From Thauera sp034005275 (GTDB lineage: Bacteria; Pseudomonadota; Gammaproteobacteria; Burkholderiales; Rhodocyclaceae), in NCBI GenBank assembly GCA_034005275.1, contig JAVEVA010000002.1, forward strand, positions 1-64,000: a stretch of 64,000 bases of DNA, written 5' to 3'. Of the stretch, positions 15,931-25,326 are shown piece by piece. The notes under the pieces are model-generated. The model was not told the origin of the DNA. It searched no databases and was given only the letters and a program-made list of their open reading frames with translations. Numbering within the stretch: the first letter of the stretch is position 1; the number at the start of each line of letters is the position of its first letter. A program made the translations under genes and the position numbers.

Positions 15931-18735
15931 TCACCCCTGCAAATCATGTTGCAAGCTCTCAAGCTCTTGTCCGGCGAGAACAAAATCAAAGCTATCGAGC
16001 GCGTTGCCGAGTTTCGTCAGCCTTGCGCCATCGACCAGCTCGCGGATGGCCTGCCAGGCTTGCTCCGGCCATTCGCCGATACTGACCCCGGCCGCCAATG
16101 CCGCCAGCGCCGCCTGCAGACGGATTGAATCGGCTTCATTCAGCACCGCTTCCGTCACTTCCGGCTCCGGCGCGGCTTCCATTGCCTTGGCGCGGAAGCG
16201 CTCGAGCGCACTCCGTGCGCTGGCAAGCGCCGGCGGCAGGCTGGCAAACAGCGTGCCCAGCGCGGCACTGTTCGCCGTCACCGCGCGTGCGGCGTCTTCA
16301 AGCTGTCCTGCTTGCTGACTGAGCTGCACAAGGCCAAGGTTGGCACTGCTGCCCCTCAGGCGATGCGCCTGGGCGGCCGCTTCATCGTGCTCGCTGCGCT
16401 CGATGGCCATCTGCAAGGCGGACAGATCCTCCGTCGCATGCCCCATGAAGCGCTCCAGTGCGCGCAGCAGCGCACCGGCACTGCCCCAGTTGGCTACGGC
16501 ACGGTGCGCATCAAGCACCATTCCTGCTGAAGGCTCGCTTGCCGGTGTCGCCTCCTTGTGATCAGAGTCGATATCCAGCACCCGATCAATTTCGGCAAAC
16601 AGCTTGTCACGTTCGACCGGCTTGCTGGCAAAACCGTCCATGCCGGCAGCCAGGGCCCGGCACTGATCATCAGCCAGCACATTCGCCGACAGCGCAATCA
16701 CTGGCGTGCGTGTGCGCCCTTGTTGATCCTCCCAGCGACGCAACAGGCGACAGGCTTCAAAGCCATCGATCTCCGGCATCTGCAGATCCATCAGCACGAC
16801 ATCAAATTCGCCGTCGACACAGCGGCGAACGGCCTCTTCGCCACCGCTGGCACACTCCAGCTGATGACCACGTGCGGTGAAGATCACTTCGAGCAATTCC
16901 AGATTGGTGGCAACGTCATCAACCGCCAGAATGCGCAGCGGCCTCACCTGTCGATCCTGGGTGCGCGGGCGCTCACTGATGTGTGCCTCCTGCTGCTGCC
17001 CGGCGACCGCCTGCAAGGGCAGGCTGACGGTAAACAGACTGCCGACTCCCGGCTTGCTGTCCGCCGTGACCTGCCCGCCCATCAGATCGACCAGCTTGCG
17101 AACAATCGTCGTCCCCAATCCGGTACCGCCATAATGCCTGGAGGTGGAAGCATCCGCCTGGGCAAAAGGTTCAAATACATGTTCGAGTGCCGTTTCATCC
17201 ATGCCGATGCCGGTATCGCGGATTTTCAGCACGACTCCGGCCGCATCCGCTGCGACTTCGAGCGAAACCCTGCCCTGGTGGGTGAATTTGAGCGCATTGC
17301 CCAACAGGTTGAGCAGGATCTGCTGAATGCGGAAAGCATCGCCAAGCCAGTGCTGCGGCATGCTTGCCGGGCACAGCAGCACGAGCTCCAGTCCGCGCTT
17401 GCAGGCTTCGATTTCCAGCGACTCGATGATCCGCTCACACAGGGCGCGCAGATCGAAAGCGCGCAGCTCAAGCTTGAAAGCGCCCTTGTCGAGCTTGGCC
17501 GAATCGAGAATGTCATTGAGCAGACGCAGCAGGGAACGCGCCGACTGATGAATGGTGGCCAGCTGACGTTGCTGAGAGGGGTTGAGCTCGGTATCGAGCA
17601 AGGCTTCGCTGAAACCGATCACCGCATTCATCGGCGTGCGGATTTCGTGGCTCATGTTGGCGAGGAAATTGGCCTGGGCCTGATTGGCCCGCTCTGCTGC
17701 CTCCTTGGCCTGCAACAGCGCCCTCTCATGCGCCTTCTGGGTTGTGATGTCGCGAAATACCACCACGCAACCGCTGGTGTTGTCGCTTTCTCCCAGCGGC
17801 GAGACCACCAGCGACACCGGGAAAATCTCACCATTGCGGCGGCGAAAATGGAGATTGGAAAATTGTTCGCTGCGCAGCACCCTGCCATCCTGCAGGCAGG
17901 CGCACATCGGGCAGGGCTCATCGCCATCACTGCATGCAGCCCCCGACAGCACATGACGATGCAGCGGCTCTCCCCACAGCTCCGCACGCGTCCAGCCCAG
18001 CATTCGCTCGGCCTGCGGATTGAGCAGCACGCAACGCTCTTCGGCATCGAGCACGGCAACGCCCTCGCCCAGGTTTTCCATCACTCCGGAAAGGAAACGC
18101 TGCTCCTGCTCCAGCTTGAGCTCGAGCTGCTTCTGGGCGGTGATGTCGGTGCGCGCCGACAGGTATTGAAAAGGCAGGCCATCCTCGTCCAGACAAGGCA
18201 TGATGGTCGCTGCAACCCAGTAATAACTGCCGGTTGCAGTGCGGTTGCAGATCTCGCCATGCCAGGTCTCGCCACTGGAAATCGTCTGCCACAGCTCGTT
18301 GAAAAACGCCTTGCTGTGGCGGCCCGAAGCGACAATGCTGTGATTCTTGCCCAACAGCTGCTCGCGATCCATCTCGTTCAGCGTGCAGAACAGATCATTG
18401 GCATAGATGATGTTGGCGTCGATATTGGTGGCGCTGACGATGGCATGGGCATTGAGCACCTGGTCGCGCAGACTCAGCTCCTGATTGCTCGCCAGCAGCT
18501 GGTCAACACCACTCCTGGCACGGAGCAGGGATTGGTCGAAAGCGTTCCAGTCACCCGGTTCCTGCCCCAGACGCACGAGGATCGAATCGACGAAATCCTG
18601 CAGCCGGTGCAGGCGCTCGGCCTGTTCGGGGATGGCAGCGGGATTGTCTGTGGTACAGCGGGTGGGGCTGTGGCTGGCACTGGCAGGGAAAGACGGCAAG
18701 GCACTGTTGGGGGGATCCATCGTCGACATCGTCAT
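15931..18735 (-). CDS. Hybrid sensor histidine kinase (PAS-PAS-HisKA-HATPase-REC-HPt)
   Basis: A BarA-like phosphorelay kinase of 934 residues with no clear transmembrane segment, so probably cytoplasmic. Order: PAS 1 (about 85-205, NIDANIIYANDLFC), PAS 2 (about 210-335), HisKA with MSHEIRTPMNAVIGF (phospho-His near 362), HATPase with NALKFTHQG and GGTGLGTTIVRK, REC with DVVLMDLQMPEIDGFE (phospho-Asp) and KPVERDK, and a C-terminal HPt with AHRLRGSSANLG. PAS 2 carries a cysteine cluster (C-x6-CPMC-x-C). No response regulator gene is adjacent. The signal is unknown. Confidence 0.93.
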   Translation of the reverse strand: MTMSTMDPPNSALPSFPASASHSPTRCTTDNPAAIPEQAERLHRLQDFVDSILVRLGQEPGDWNAFDQSLLRARSGVDQLLASNQELSLRDQVLNAHAIVSATNIDANIIYANDLFCTLNEMDREQLLGKNHSIVASGRHSKAFFNELWQTISSGETWHGEICNRTATGSYYWVAATIMPCLDEDGLPFQYLSARTDITAQKQLELKLEQEQRFLSGVMENLGEGVAVLDAEERCVLLNPQAERMLGWTRAELWGEPLHRHVLSGAACSDGDEPCPMCACLQDGRVLRSEQFSNLHFRRRNGEIFPVSLVVSPLGESDNTSGCVVVFRDITTQKAHERALLQAKEAAERANQAQANFLANMSHEIRTPMNAVIGFSEALLDTELNPSQQRQLATIHQSARSLLRLLNDILDSAKLDKGAFKLELRAFDLRALCERIIESLEIEACKRGLELVLLCPASMPQHWLGDAFRIQQILLNLLGNALKFTHQGRVSLEVAADAAGVVLKIRDTGIGMDETALEHVFEPFAQADASTSRHYGGTGLGTTIVRKLVDLMGGQVTADSKPGVGSLFTVSLPLQAVAGQQQEAHISERPRTQDRQVRPLRILAVDDVATNLELLEVIFTARGHQLECASGGEEAVRRCVDGEFDVVLMDLQMPEIDGFEACRLLRRWEDQQGRTRTPVIALSANVLADDQCRALAAGMDGFASKPVERDKLFAEIDRVLDIDSDHKEATPASEPSAGMVLDAHRAVANWGSAGALLRALERFMGHATEDLSALQMAIERSEHDEAAAQAHRLRGSSANLGLVQLSQQAGQLEDAARAVTANSAALGTLFASLPPALASARSALERFRAKAMEAAPEPEVTEAVLNEADSIRLQAALAALAAGVSIGEWPEQAWQAIRELVDGARLTKLGNALDSFDFVLAGQELESLQHDLQG

Positions 18736-18882
18736 GTGCTGGGCGCGAAGCGCAGGTTGAGCCGGGAGCCAAACTTAGCCGCCTTGCCGACCAAGCGCAA
18801 GCCGCAACCGGTCAGCTCCCTGACAACTCCACCCTGCTTCCGCAGAAAAACGTCCCGCCAGCACCATGCAGGCTCGTGCCCG

Positions 18883-19812
18883 CTACTTGCCCCTCCCTTT
18901 CCTGTCAGCCTGGCTGAGCTGCAGCACGTAAGCGGCCAGCAGATGGATTTCCGCTGCGCTCAAGCGCCCCTGCCAGGCGGGCATTTCGCCCTGCCGGCCG
19001 TTGTTGATGCTGGCCTCGATCTCGGCCAGGCTGCCACCGTAGAGCCAGACCGAATCCGTCAGGTTCGGTGCGCCGATCAGCGGATTGCCCTTGCCATCAC
19101 TACCGTGACAGGCGACACAGGTCGACTTGAACGCTTCCTCTCCGGCGACCGCCATCCTTGCCATTCCGGCATCGTGAGGCAGGCCACCCATGCTCAGGCT
19201 GCGCACATACTGAGCCAGATTCCTGACTGTTTCCGCCCCCAGTGAATTCCACGGCGGCATGGCGCCGGTGCGCCCGTCGGTGATCGAAGCCAGGATGTCT
19301 TCGGCACTGCCGCCATACAGCCAGTCCTCATCATCCAGGCGCGGCGCGCCCAGCAAGTGATTGCCCTGTGCTTGCCGACCATGGCAGGCAGCGCAGTTGT
19401 CAATGAACAGCCTCGCCCCCAGACGCTGTGCCACCGGATCACCCGCAGCCTGCTCGATGCTCATCGCCTGCAAACGCTGCAGTTCCGGTTCCAGTTTTCC
19501 GGCATTGAGCTCGGCAGCATGGTCGTGCTCACCAACCGAAGTCCAGCCCAGCACCCCCTGAAAAGCGCCGAAGCCTGGATAAAGCACCAGATAGCCGAAC
19601 GCACCGAGAAACATCGCCCACGACACCGCGAGCCACCACCTCGGCAGCTTGTGCAGCCCTTCACGGATCTTGCCGTCGGCCCACACGTGCCCGGTGGTGC
19701 CATCCGGTCCGACCGGAATCTTCGCATGAGGCGCCCACAGAAAGAGGAAGAAGATCACGCCGAGATTGAACACCACCAGCGCCATCACCCATAGTGACCA
19801 GCCCGTAGTCAT
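18883..19812 (-). CDS. ccoP: cbb3-type cytochrome c oxidase subunit III (diheme)
   Basis: Membrane-anchored diheme cytochrome c that passes electrons to CcoO/CcoN of the high-affinity terminal oxidase. Two N-terminal membrane helices (LWVMALVVFNLGVIFFLFLW and WLAVSWAMFLGAFGYLVLY) precede two cytochrome c domains with CAACHG and CVACHG heme motifs. The 309-residue length is usual. Its start overlaps the ccoQ stop by 4 bp. Confidence 0.96.
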   Translation of the reverse strand: MTTGWSLWVMALVVFNLGVIFFLFLWAPHAKIPVGPDGTTGHVWADGKIREGLHKLPRWWLAVSWAMFLGAFGYLVLYPGFGAFQGVLGWTSVGEHDHAAELNAGKLEPELQRLQAMSIEQAAGDPVAQRLGARLFIDNCAACHGRQAQGNHLLGAPRLDDEDWLYGGSAEDILASITDGRTGAMPPWNSLGAETVRNLAQYVRSLSMGGLPHDAGMARMAVAGEEAFKSTCVACHGSDGKGNPLIGAPNLTDSVWLYGGSLAEIEASINNGRQGEMPAWQGRLSAAEIHLLAAYVLQLSQADRKGRGK

Positions 19813-20048
19813 GACTTGTCCTCCTCTGTTTCCGGCGCCCTCACCCGATTATCTGCCCGCATGTCTTCCATCGGCATGCGTGACAGACGCCTGAAGACGC
19901 GCTCATGGCGCGGCCGCCAGGCCCAGATCCAGATGCCGATGAACAGCCCCATCAGCAGCAGGATGATGACGCCGGTTGCATGCCCCCACCAGGATCCGGC
20001 CAGCGGCTTGAGCAGACTCACCGCGACCTGTTCGCTCAGGGCACTCAT
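19809..20048 (-). CDS. ccoQ: cbb3-type oxidase small subunit CcoQ/FixQ
   Basis: A 79-residue protein with one membrane helix (GVIILLLMGLFIGIWIWAW) followed by a basic, arginine-rich cytoplasmic tail (RPRHERVFRRLSRMPMED), as in CcoQ. It stabilises the oxidase complex. It overlaps ccoO by 4 bp and ccoP by 4 bp, so ccoO-ccoQ-ccoP are translated together. Confidence 0.88.
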   Translation of the reverse strand: MSALSEQVAVSLLKPLAGSWWGHATGVIILLLMGLFIGIWIWAWRPRHERVFRRLSRMPMEDMRADNRVRAPETEEDKS

Positions 20049-20689
20049 GACGCACTCCCCCTGCCACCGGCAGTCGCCTGCGGCACATTCACCACTCCGA
20101 GGCCTTGCAGATAGGTGATGAGGGCGTCGAGCTCGCTCAGCCCGTCCACTGCCGCTGGTGCAGCTTCGATCTCGGCATCGGAATACGGATGGCCGAGCCG
20201 GCGCAACACTTTCATTCGTGCAGCCAGATCGACACCATCAATGCTGGCGTGCTCCAGCCAGGGATAGGCCGGCATGTTCGATTCGGGCACTACTGCACGC
20301 GGGTCGAGCAGGTGCTCCCGCTGCCACAGATCGGAGTACTTGCCCCCCACCCGCGCCAGATCCGGCCCTGTGCGCTTTGAGCCCCACTGAAACGGCCGGT
20401 CGTAGACCGATTCGTCCGGAGTCGAATAAGCACCATAACGTTCAGTTTCAAAGCGCAAGGTACGCACCATCTGCGAATGACACAGGTAACAGCCTTCACG
20501 CACATAAATCTCGCGCCCGGCCAGATGCACCGCGTCGTAAGGACGGATGTTTTCTGGTGGCTTGTTCGCCAGCGCCTGAAAAAACAGCGGCGCCACTTCC
20601 GCCAGACCACCGAGCGACACCATGATGAAAGTGAGGATGCCGTACAGCCAGGCGTTTTTCTCGATGTACTCAAAATGACGGTAAGCCAT
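20045..20689 (-). CDS. ccoO: cbb3-type cytochrome c oxidase subunit II (monoheme)
   Basis: Membrane-anchored monoheme cytochrome c. It has an N-terminal helix (WLYGILTFIMVSLGGLAEVAPLFF), the heme motif CYLCHSQMVR, and the distal region with ESNMPAYPWL, whose Met is the likely axial ligand. The 214-residue length is normal. It lies 12 bp after ccoN. Confidence 0.96.
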   Translation of the reverse strand: MAYRHFEYIEKNAWLYGILTFIMVSLGGLAEVAPLFFQALANKPPENIRPYDAVHLAGREIYVREGCYLCHSQMVRTLRFETERYGAYSTPDESVYDRPFQWGSKRTGPDLARVGGKYSDLWQREHLLDPRAVVPESNMPAYPWLEHASIDGVDLAARMKVLRRLGHPYSDAEIEAAPAAVDGLSELDALITYLQGLGVVNVPQATAGGRGSAS

Positions 20690-20701
20690 CTCATCCTCTC
20701 C

Positions 20702-22159
20702 TCAGTTGTGCGCGACCATGGCACTGCCGGCATGGGCGAAGGTGCCCGGTACCGCAGCCGGCTGCAGGCGTGGCTGGTTCTGGTCGACCGCCGTGCGCCA
20801 CAGATTCCAGGTCATCAGGCACATGCCGCACCAGATCAGCACTCCGCCCGACCAGCGCACGATATAAAGCGGCTTGATGGTGATCAGGCTATCGATGAAG
20901 GGATAGACCAGCGAACCATCCGCCGCCGTTGCGCGCCACATCATTCCGGCGGTGATGCCCGAGGTCCACATCGACACCACGTACAGCAAGGTGCCAAGCA
21001 GATGGAGGCGGAAATGCCATTCCATCGCCCGCGTCGAATGCATCGCTTCACGATCGAATACTCTGGGCGCCATCGAGTACAGCGAACCGATGGTGATCAT
21101 CGCCACCCAGCCAAGCGTGCCGGAATGGACGTGGGCCACCGTCCAGTCGGTGTAATGCGACAGTGAATTGACCGTCTTCACCGCCATCAGCGAGCCTTCA
21201 AAAGTCGATGCGCCGTAGAAGATCAGCGACAGCACCATGAACTTCGCTGCCGGGTCGACGCGCACCCGCTGCCAGGAACCATTGAAAGTGAGCAGGCCAT
21301 TGGCGGCCGAACCCCAGCTCGGCATCAGCAGCACCAACGAGAACGCCATCGCCACCGACTGCACCCAGTCCGGCAGCGCGGTGTACATCAGGTGATGCGC
21401 ACCGGCCCACATATAGACCGAAATCAGCGCCCAGAAATTGACAATCGAGAAGCGGTAGCTCCACAGCGGTTGCTGGGCCTGACGCGGCACGAAGTAATAC
21501 ATCATGCCAAGAAAGCCGGCGGTGAAGATGAAAGCCACCGCATTGTGGCCATACCACCACTGCACCATCGCATCCGCCACGCCGGAGTAGATCTGGTAGG
21601 ACTTGGTCCACGACACCGGAATGGCAAGGTTGTTGACCACATGCAACAGGCCAACGGCGATGATGAAAGCACCGAAATACCACACCGCGACATAGATGTG
21701 ATGGATGCGACGCCGCGCCACGGTGGCAAAGTACACCGTGCCGAAGGCAATCCAGACCACTGCAATCAGCACATCGACGAACCATTCCGGCTCGGCGTAT
21801 TCCTTGCTCTGGGTGATGCCGAGCGGCATGGTGATCATCGCGATCACACAGGCCAGCTGCCAGCCCCAGAAGGTGAAACCGGCCAGCTTGCCGAGCGCCA
21901 GCCGGGTGTGGCCGGTGCGCTGCACGACGTAGTAGCAGGTCGACATCAAGGCCGAGCCGCAGAAGCCGAAAATGACACCGAAAGTATGATCCGGCCGCAA
22001 ACGACTGAAAGTGAGCCAGGGTCGCTCGAAACTCAGCCAGGGCCAGGCCAGTTCGGCCGCAACATAGACCCCGGCCAGCATGCCGACGATCGCCCACGCC
22101 ATGGTCGCCCACAGGAACTGGCGCACCGCCCTGTCGTCGTAATATTCCGTCTCAGCCAC
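20702..22159 (-). CDS. ccoN: cbb3-type cytochrome c oxidase subunit I
   Basis: The catalytic heme-copper subunit that reduces oxygen at low concentration and pumps protons. It is a polytopic membrane protein with conserved heme and CuB histidines, e.g. WWYGHNAVAFIFTAGF and VAHVHSGTLGW. I choose the GTG start at 22159 because GGAGG lies 6 nt before it; this gives 485 residues. In-frame GTG or ATG codons at 22192 and 22171 lack a ribosome site. ccoN is first in ccoNOQP; no ccoGHIS genes are seen here. Confidence 0.95.
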   Translation of the reverse strand: MAETEYYDDRAVRQFLWATMAWAIVGMLAGVYVAAELAWPWLSFERPWLTFSRLRPDHTFGVIFGFCGSALMSTCYYVVQRTGHTRLALGKLAGFTFWGWQLACVIAMITMPLGITQSKEYAEPEWFVDVLIAVVWIAFGTVYFATVARRRIHHIYVAVWYFGAFIIAVGLLHVVNNLAIPVSWTKSYQIYSGVADAMVQWWYGHNAVAFIFTAGFLGMMYYFVPRQAQQPLWSYRFSIVNFWALISVYMWAGAHHLMYTALPDWVQSVAMAFSLVLLMPSWGSAANGLLTFNGSWQRVRVDPAAKFMVLSLIFYGASTFEGSLMAVKTVNSLSHYTDWTVAHVHSGTLGWVAMITIGSLYSMAPRVFDREAMHSTRAMEWHFRLHLLGTLLYVVSMWTSGITAGMMWRATAADGSLVYPFIDSLITIKPLYIVRWSGGVLIWCGMCLMTWNLWRTAVDQNQPRLQPAAVPGTFAHAGSAMVAHN

Positions 22160-22435
22160 GATGACCTCCATGCCGGGGTCGGAGATCACCACATGCCGCC
22201 AACGACGTCGATCGTCAGTCCGGGCGACAGCGGATAATTCCCGAGTGATTTACTTGGTTTTATCCTAGCAGGATGAAATCCGATTTGCAGATGAAAATTA
22301 TTTATCAGCTTTGTCGCCCTGTCTGCGCGACGCAACCCGACAGCCGAGGTCAGCACCACCAAACACCTGCCCAACGAGCACGTCGGGCAAGATTGAAGGA
22401 TAATCGCATGCAGCCCTCCATTCCTCCGCCTTGCA

Positions 22436-24298
22436 ATGCCACCTGTGCCCAACCCTTCCGAAACCGCACGTGAAACCTTGCGACAACTGGCGCTGCGCCG
22501 CATCACGCCGACGCCGGAAAATTACCGCCAGATCTATCACGAGATCGCGGGCACACCACTGAACGAAAACCAGACCGGCAACGGCCGGGGCAATGACGGC
22601 AGCAAAGACAGCGGCAGTGGCAATGACGGCCTGCGTCAGGTGCTCAGCCGCCTGCCGCGAGGCAGTGCGGAGCAGCAGCGGCTGGTTCGCCAGCTCGAAC
22701 AGACGCTGACCAGCGGCAACGAAGCCCAGACTCTCCAGGCCCTCGATCAGTACTTCGAGCTGATCCGCACCGGTGACAGCCTGGCCTGGAACGAACTCAT
22801 CGCCAACCTGCTGCGCGCCTGGGAGTCACGCCACCAGGGCTGGACCACGGCGCGCAAACGGGAATCACTCGACCGGGTACTGCAGACCAGTGAACCGTTG
22901 ACGCTCTACAACCGCCTGCAAGGCCTGTTGCGTGGCTGGAGCCAGACTGCAGCCGAAACCGATCCGGCATTGCCGCTTGCAACCGGTGATCTCCCTGCCG
23001 GCGTCACCTCCTCCAGCCTGCCGGCCGCCAGCGGCACTCCCCTGCCGCCCGGGCTGGAGCTGCTACCCGCCCTGCGCCAGTTGCTGAGTGCTGCGCTGAG
23101 CGAAGTCATTCCATCCTTCGTCGGCGCCCACCCGGATCTCAGCCGGGAGATCGAGCAGCTTGCCACCCAGGCTGGCCAGATCGAAAACCAGCGTCACATC
23201 GAGACATTGGCCCAGCGCATGCGTCAGCTCGCCCACCGTCTGGAGATGGTGACTGCGGACGATGCCGAAATCCGCGCCGGCCTGCTCGAACTGCTGCGCT
23301 TGCTGCTGCGCAACATCGACGAGCTGGTGCTCGACGACAAATGGTTTGCCGGCCAGATCCAGATGCTGCGCGAACTGGTCGACACGCCTCCCAACCCGCG
23401 CACGCTCGACGATGCCGGCCGCCGCCTGAAGGAGCTGATCTACAAGCAGAGCCAGCTCAAGCACAACCTGATCCAGACCCAGCTCCAGTTGCGCAGCATG
23501 CTCGCCGGCTTTGTCGACCAGCTGGCCAACTTCTCGCAAAGCACCGGCAGCTATCACGACCGGATCGGCAGCTGCGCCCAGCGCATCGCCAATGCCAACG
23601 AAATCAGCGAGATCGCTCCTTTGATCGATGAAGTGATGCGTGAAACGCGCTCCATCCAGGAGGAAACCCTGCGTTCACGCAAGGAACTGGATGCTACCCG
23701 CCAGCAAGTCGAAACTGCTGAGCAGCGGATTGTCGGCCTGCAGCGCGAACTGGACGAGGCCAGCCGGATGATGCGTCACGACCAGCTCACCGGCATCCTC
23801 AATCGCCGTGGCCTGGAAGAGATGTTCGAAGCGGAAAGTGCCCGTGCCCGCCGTCGCCACAGCACTCTGGCGATCGGCCTGCTCGACATCGACAACTTCA
23901 AGAAACTCAATGACACCCATGGTCACCAGGTCGGTGACCAGGCACTGGTGCACCTGGCCGAGGTCATCCGCCGCCATCTGCGCCCGCAAGACGTTTTCGC
24001 CCGCTATGGCGGCGAAGAATTCGTCATCCTGCTGCCGGAAGCCGAAACCGAAGAGGCCTACGCGGTGCTGACCCGGTTGCAGCGCGAACTGACCCGTGAA
24101 TTCTTCATGGCTGACCAGCAACGCCTGGTGATCACCTTCAGTGCCGGTCTCAGCCTGGTGGCGGAAGGCGAAGGCATGCAGCCCGCGCTCGAACGTGCCG
24201 ACGCCGCGATGTATGAAGCCAAGCAGGCCGGACGCAACCGGGTGGTGATTGCCGCCATCGACCAGTCAGCCGGCGACCCGCCTGGCAGCGTCGGCTGA
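22436..24298 (+). CDS. Diguanylate cyclase with long N-terminal helical region
   Basis: Makes c-di-GMP from two GTP. The C-terminal GGDEF domain (about 445-610) has DQLTGILNRRGLEEM and an active GGEEF motif (RYGGEEFVILLP). An RPQD inhibitory site lies five residues before it, so product inhibition is expected. The N-terminal ~430 residues are helical, with Gln/Arg-rich coiled-coil stretches (TRQQVETAEQRIVGLQRELDEA) and no membrane helices. Regulated partners may include YajQ and the pilus genes. It diverges from ccoN. Confidence 0.93.
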   Translation: MPPVPNPSETARETLRQLALRRITPTPENYRQIYHEIAGTPLNENQTGNGRGNDGSKDSGSGNDGLRQVLSRLPRGSAEQQRLVRQLEQTLTSGNEAQTLQALDQYFELIRTGDSLAWNELIANLLRAWESRHQGWTTARKRESLDRVLQTSEPLTLYNRLQGLLRGWSQTAAETDPALPLATGDLPAGVTSSSLPAASGTPLPPGLELLPALRQLLSAALSEVIPSFVGAHPDLSREIEQLATQAGQIENQRHIETLAQRMRQLAHRLEMVTADDAEIRAGLLELLRLLLRNIDELVLDDKWFAGQIQMLRELVDTPPNPRTLDDAGRRLKELIYKQSQLKHNLIQTQLQLRSMLAGFVDQLANFSQSTGSYHDRIGSCAQRIANANEISEIAPLIDEVMRETRSIQEETLRSRKELDATRQQVETAEQRIVGLQRELDEASRMMRHDQLTGILNRRGLEEMFEAESARARRRHSTLAIGLLDIDNFKKLNDTHGHQVGDQALVHLAEVIRRHLRPQDVFARYGGEEFVILLPEAETEEAYAVLTRLQRELTREFFMADQQRLVITFSAGLSLVAEGEGMQPALERADAAMYEAKQAGRNRVVIAAIDQSAGDPPGSVG

Positions 24299-24335
24299 CC
24301 GAGCAGCCCAGCCCAGCCGCACGCTCAGGAAAGGC

Positions 24336-24758
24336 TCAGAAAAGCTTGCTGCGGCGCTTGAGCAGAGCCGACAGCCCCATGCCGGCCAGCATCGCGACGA
24401 CAAAGACTACCCCTTCGCCCAGGCCGCTGCCAACCAGCACCAGCCCCGGCCCGGGGCAAATGCCGCCCAGCCCCCAGCCAATGCCGAACACCACGCTGCC
24501 CGTCACCAGCGGGCGATCGATCGCACGCGCGGTCGGCAGCATCATCGGCCCGCCGAGCAGCGCCTGACTGCGTTTGCGCAGGCTGGCAAAGCCGAGCATG
24601 CCGATGCCCACCGCCCCGCCCATCACCAGCGCCAGCGAAGGATCCCAGGATCCGAACAGATCGAGAAAACCGAGCACCTTGGCCGGATTGCTCATGCTCG
24701 ACAGAATCAGGCCAAGGCCGAACACCAGGCCAACCAGCAAAGAAAGCAGCACTTTCAT
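24336..24758 (-). CDS. YeeE/YedE-type transporter half, C-terminal-like (DUF6691)
   Basis: A 140-residue membrane protein of the YeeE/YedE family, whose characterised members import thiosulfate or other sulfur compounds. It starts MKVLLSLLVGLVFGLGLILSSM, has four or so helices and the conserved GLGGICPGPGLV cysteine motif in the pore half. It follows the other half with 9 bp between, so the two should form one transporter. The stop codon is part of an 11-bp imperfect repeat (24322-24343). Confidence 0.88.
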   Translation of the reverse strand: MKVLLSLLVGLVFGLGLILSSMSNPAKVLGFLDLFGSWDPSLALVMGGAVGIGMLGFASLRKRSQALLGGPMMLPTARAIDRPLVTGSVVFGIGWGLGGICPGPGLVLVGSGLGEGVVFVVAMLAGMGLSALLKRRSKLF

Positions 24759-24767
24759 CGATACGTC

Positions 24768-25202
24768 TCAGCTAGCCAGATGGCGAAACAGATATACGGT
24801 GGCAAAACCACTCGCCATGAAACACAGCGTGGCGACCAGCGAGCGCAGGGACAAGCGCGATAATCCGCACACCCCATGGCCACTGGTGCAGCCCGAGCCA
24901 ATACTGGCGCCAAATCCGACCAGCAAACCGGCGATCAGCAGGCGCAACCAGCCGGCTTCGATGTCTACCGCCGGCAGCTCGGCAAACAGCGCGTACAAGG
25001 ACGGTGCCAGCAACAGGCCAAGCACGAAAGCCGCCCGCCAGGCCAGCTCGGCCGGCGTGCGCCGCTCCAGCAGACCACCGATGATGCTGCTCACACCGGC
25101 AATCCGGCCGTTGAAGGCAAACAGCATCAGCGCCGCAAGGCCGATCAGCAGCCCGCCACCAAACGCGGAAAAAGGGGTGAAGCTTGCCCAGTCAATACTC
25201 AT
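24768..25202 (-). CDS. YeeE/YedE-type transporter half, N-terminal-like
   Basis: A 144-residue partner of the preceding half. It has four hydrophobic segments and the signature GFGASIGSGCTSGHGVCGLSRLS, containing the cysteines thought to handle sulfur substrates in the YeeE family. The ATG start at 25202 is only 24 bp from a run of N, so its promoter is probably lost in the assembly gap. Confidence 0.9.
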   Translation of the reverse strand: MSIDWASFTPFSAFGGGLLIGLAALMLFAFNGRIAGVSSIIGGLLERRTPAELAWRAAFVLGLLLAPSLYALFAELPAVDIEAGWLRLLIAGLLVGFGASIGSGCTSGHGVCGLSRLSLRSLVATLCFMASGFATVYLFRHLAS

Positions 25203-25226
25203 TCATTCACCAATCCAGCAGATGAA

Positions 25227-25326
25227 NNNNNNNNNNNNNNNNNNNNNNNNNNNNNNNNNNNNNNNNNNNNNNNNNNNNNNNNNNNNNNNNNNNNNNNNNN
25301 NNNNNNNNNNNNNNNNNNNNNNNNNN
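25227..25326. other. Assembly gap (100 N) of unknown true length
   Basis: Exactly 100 undetermined bases, a conventional scaffold placeholder. It removes the C-terminal part of the FadL-like gene and whatever lies before the YeeE pair. The flanks do not repeat each other, so the true sequence is missing, unlike at the second gap. Confidence 0.98.

Noticed and set aside
16558..19245. 895-codon plus-strand open frame opposite the sensor kinase
   Set aside because: It runs antisense to clear kinase domains, has no recognisable domain, and similar shadow frames occur opposite sucA (55833-57677), sdhA (60149-62011) and argG (11054-12691), as expected in GC-rich coding DNA.
22193..22300. FNR box upstream of ccoN
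   Set aside because: No TTGAT-N4-ATCAA site with acceptable match was seen, only isolated half-sites.
25203..25226. Seven codons FICWIGE as the porin C-terminus
   Set aside because: The frame across 100 N is arbitrary and the residues do not resemble a FadL end, which usually closes with an aromatic residue.
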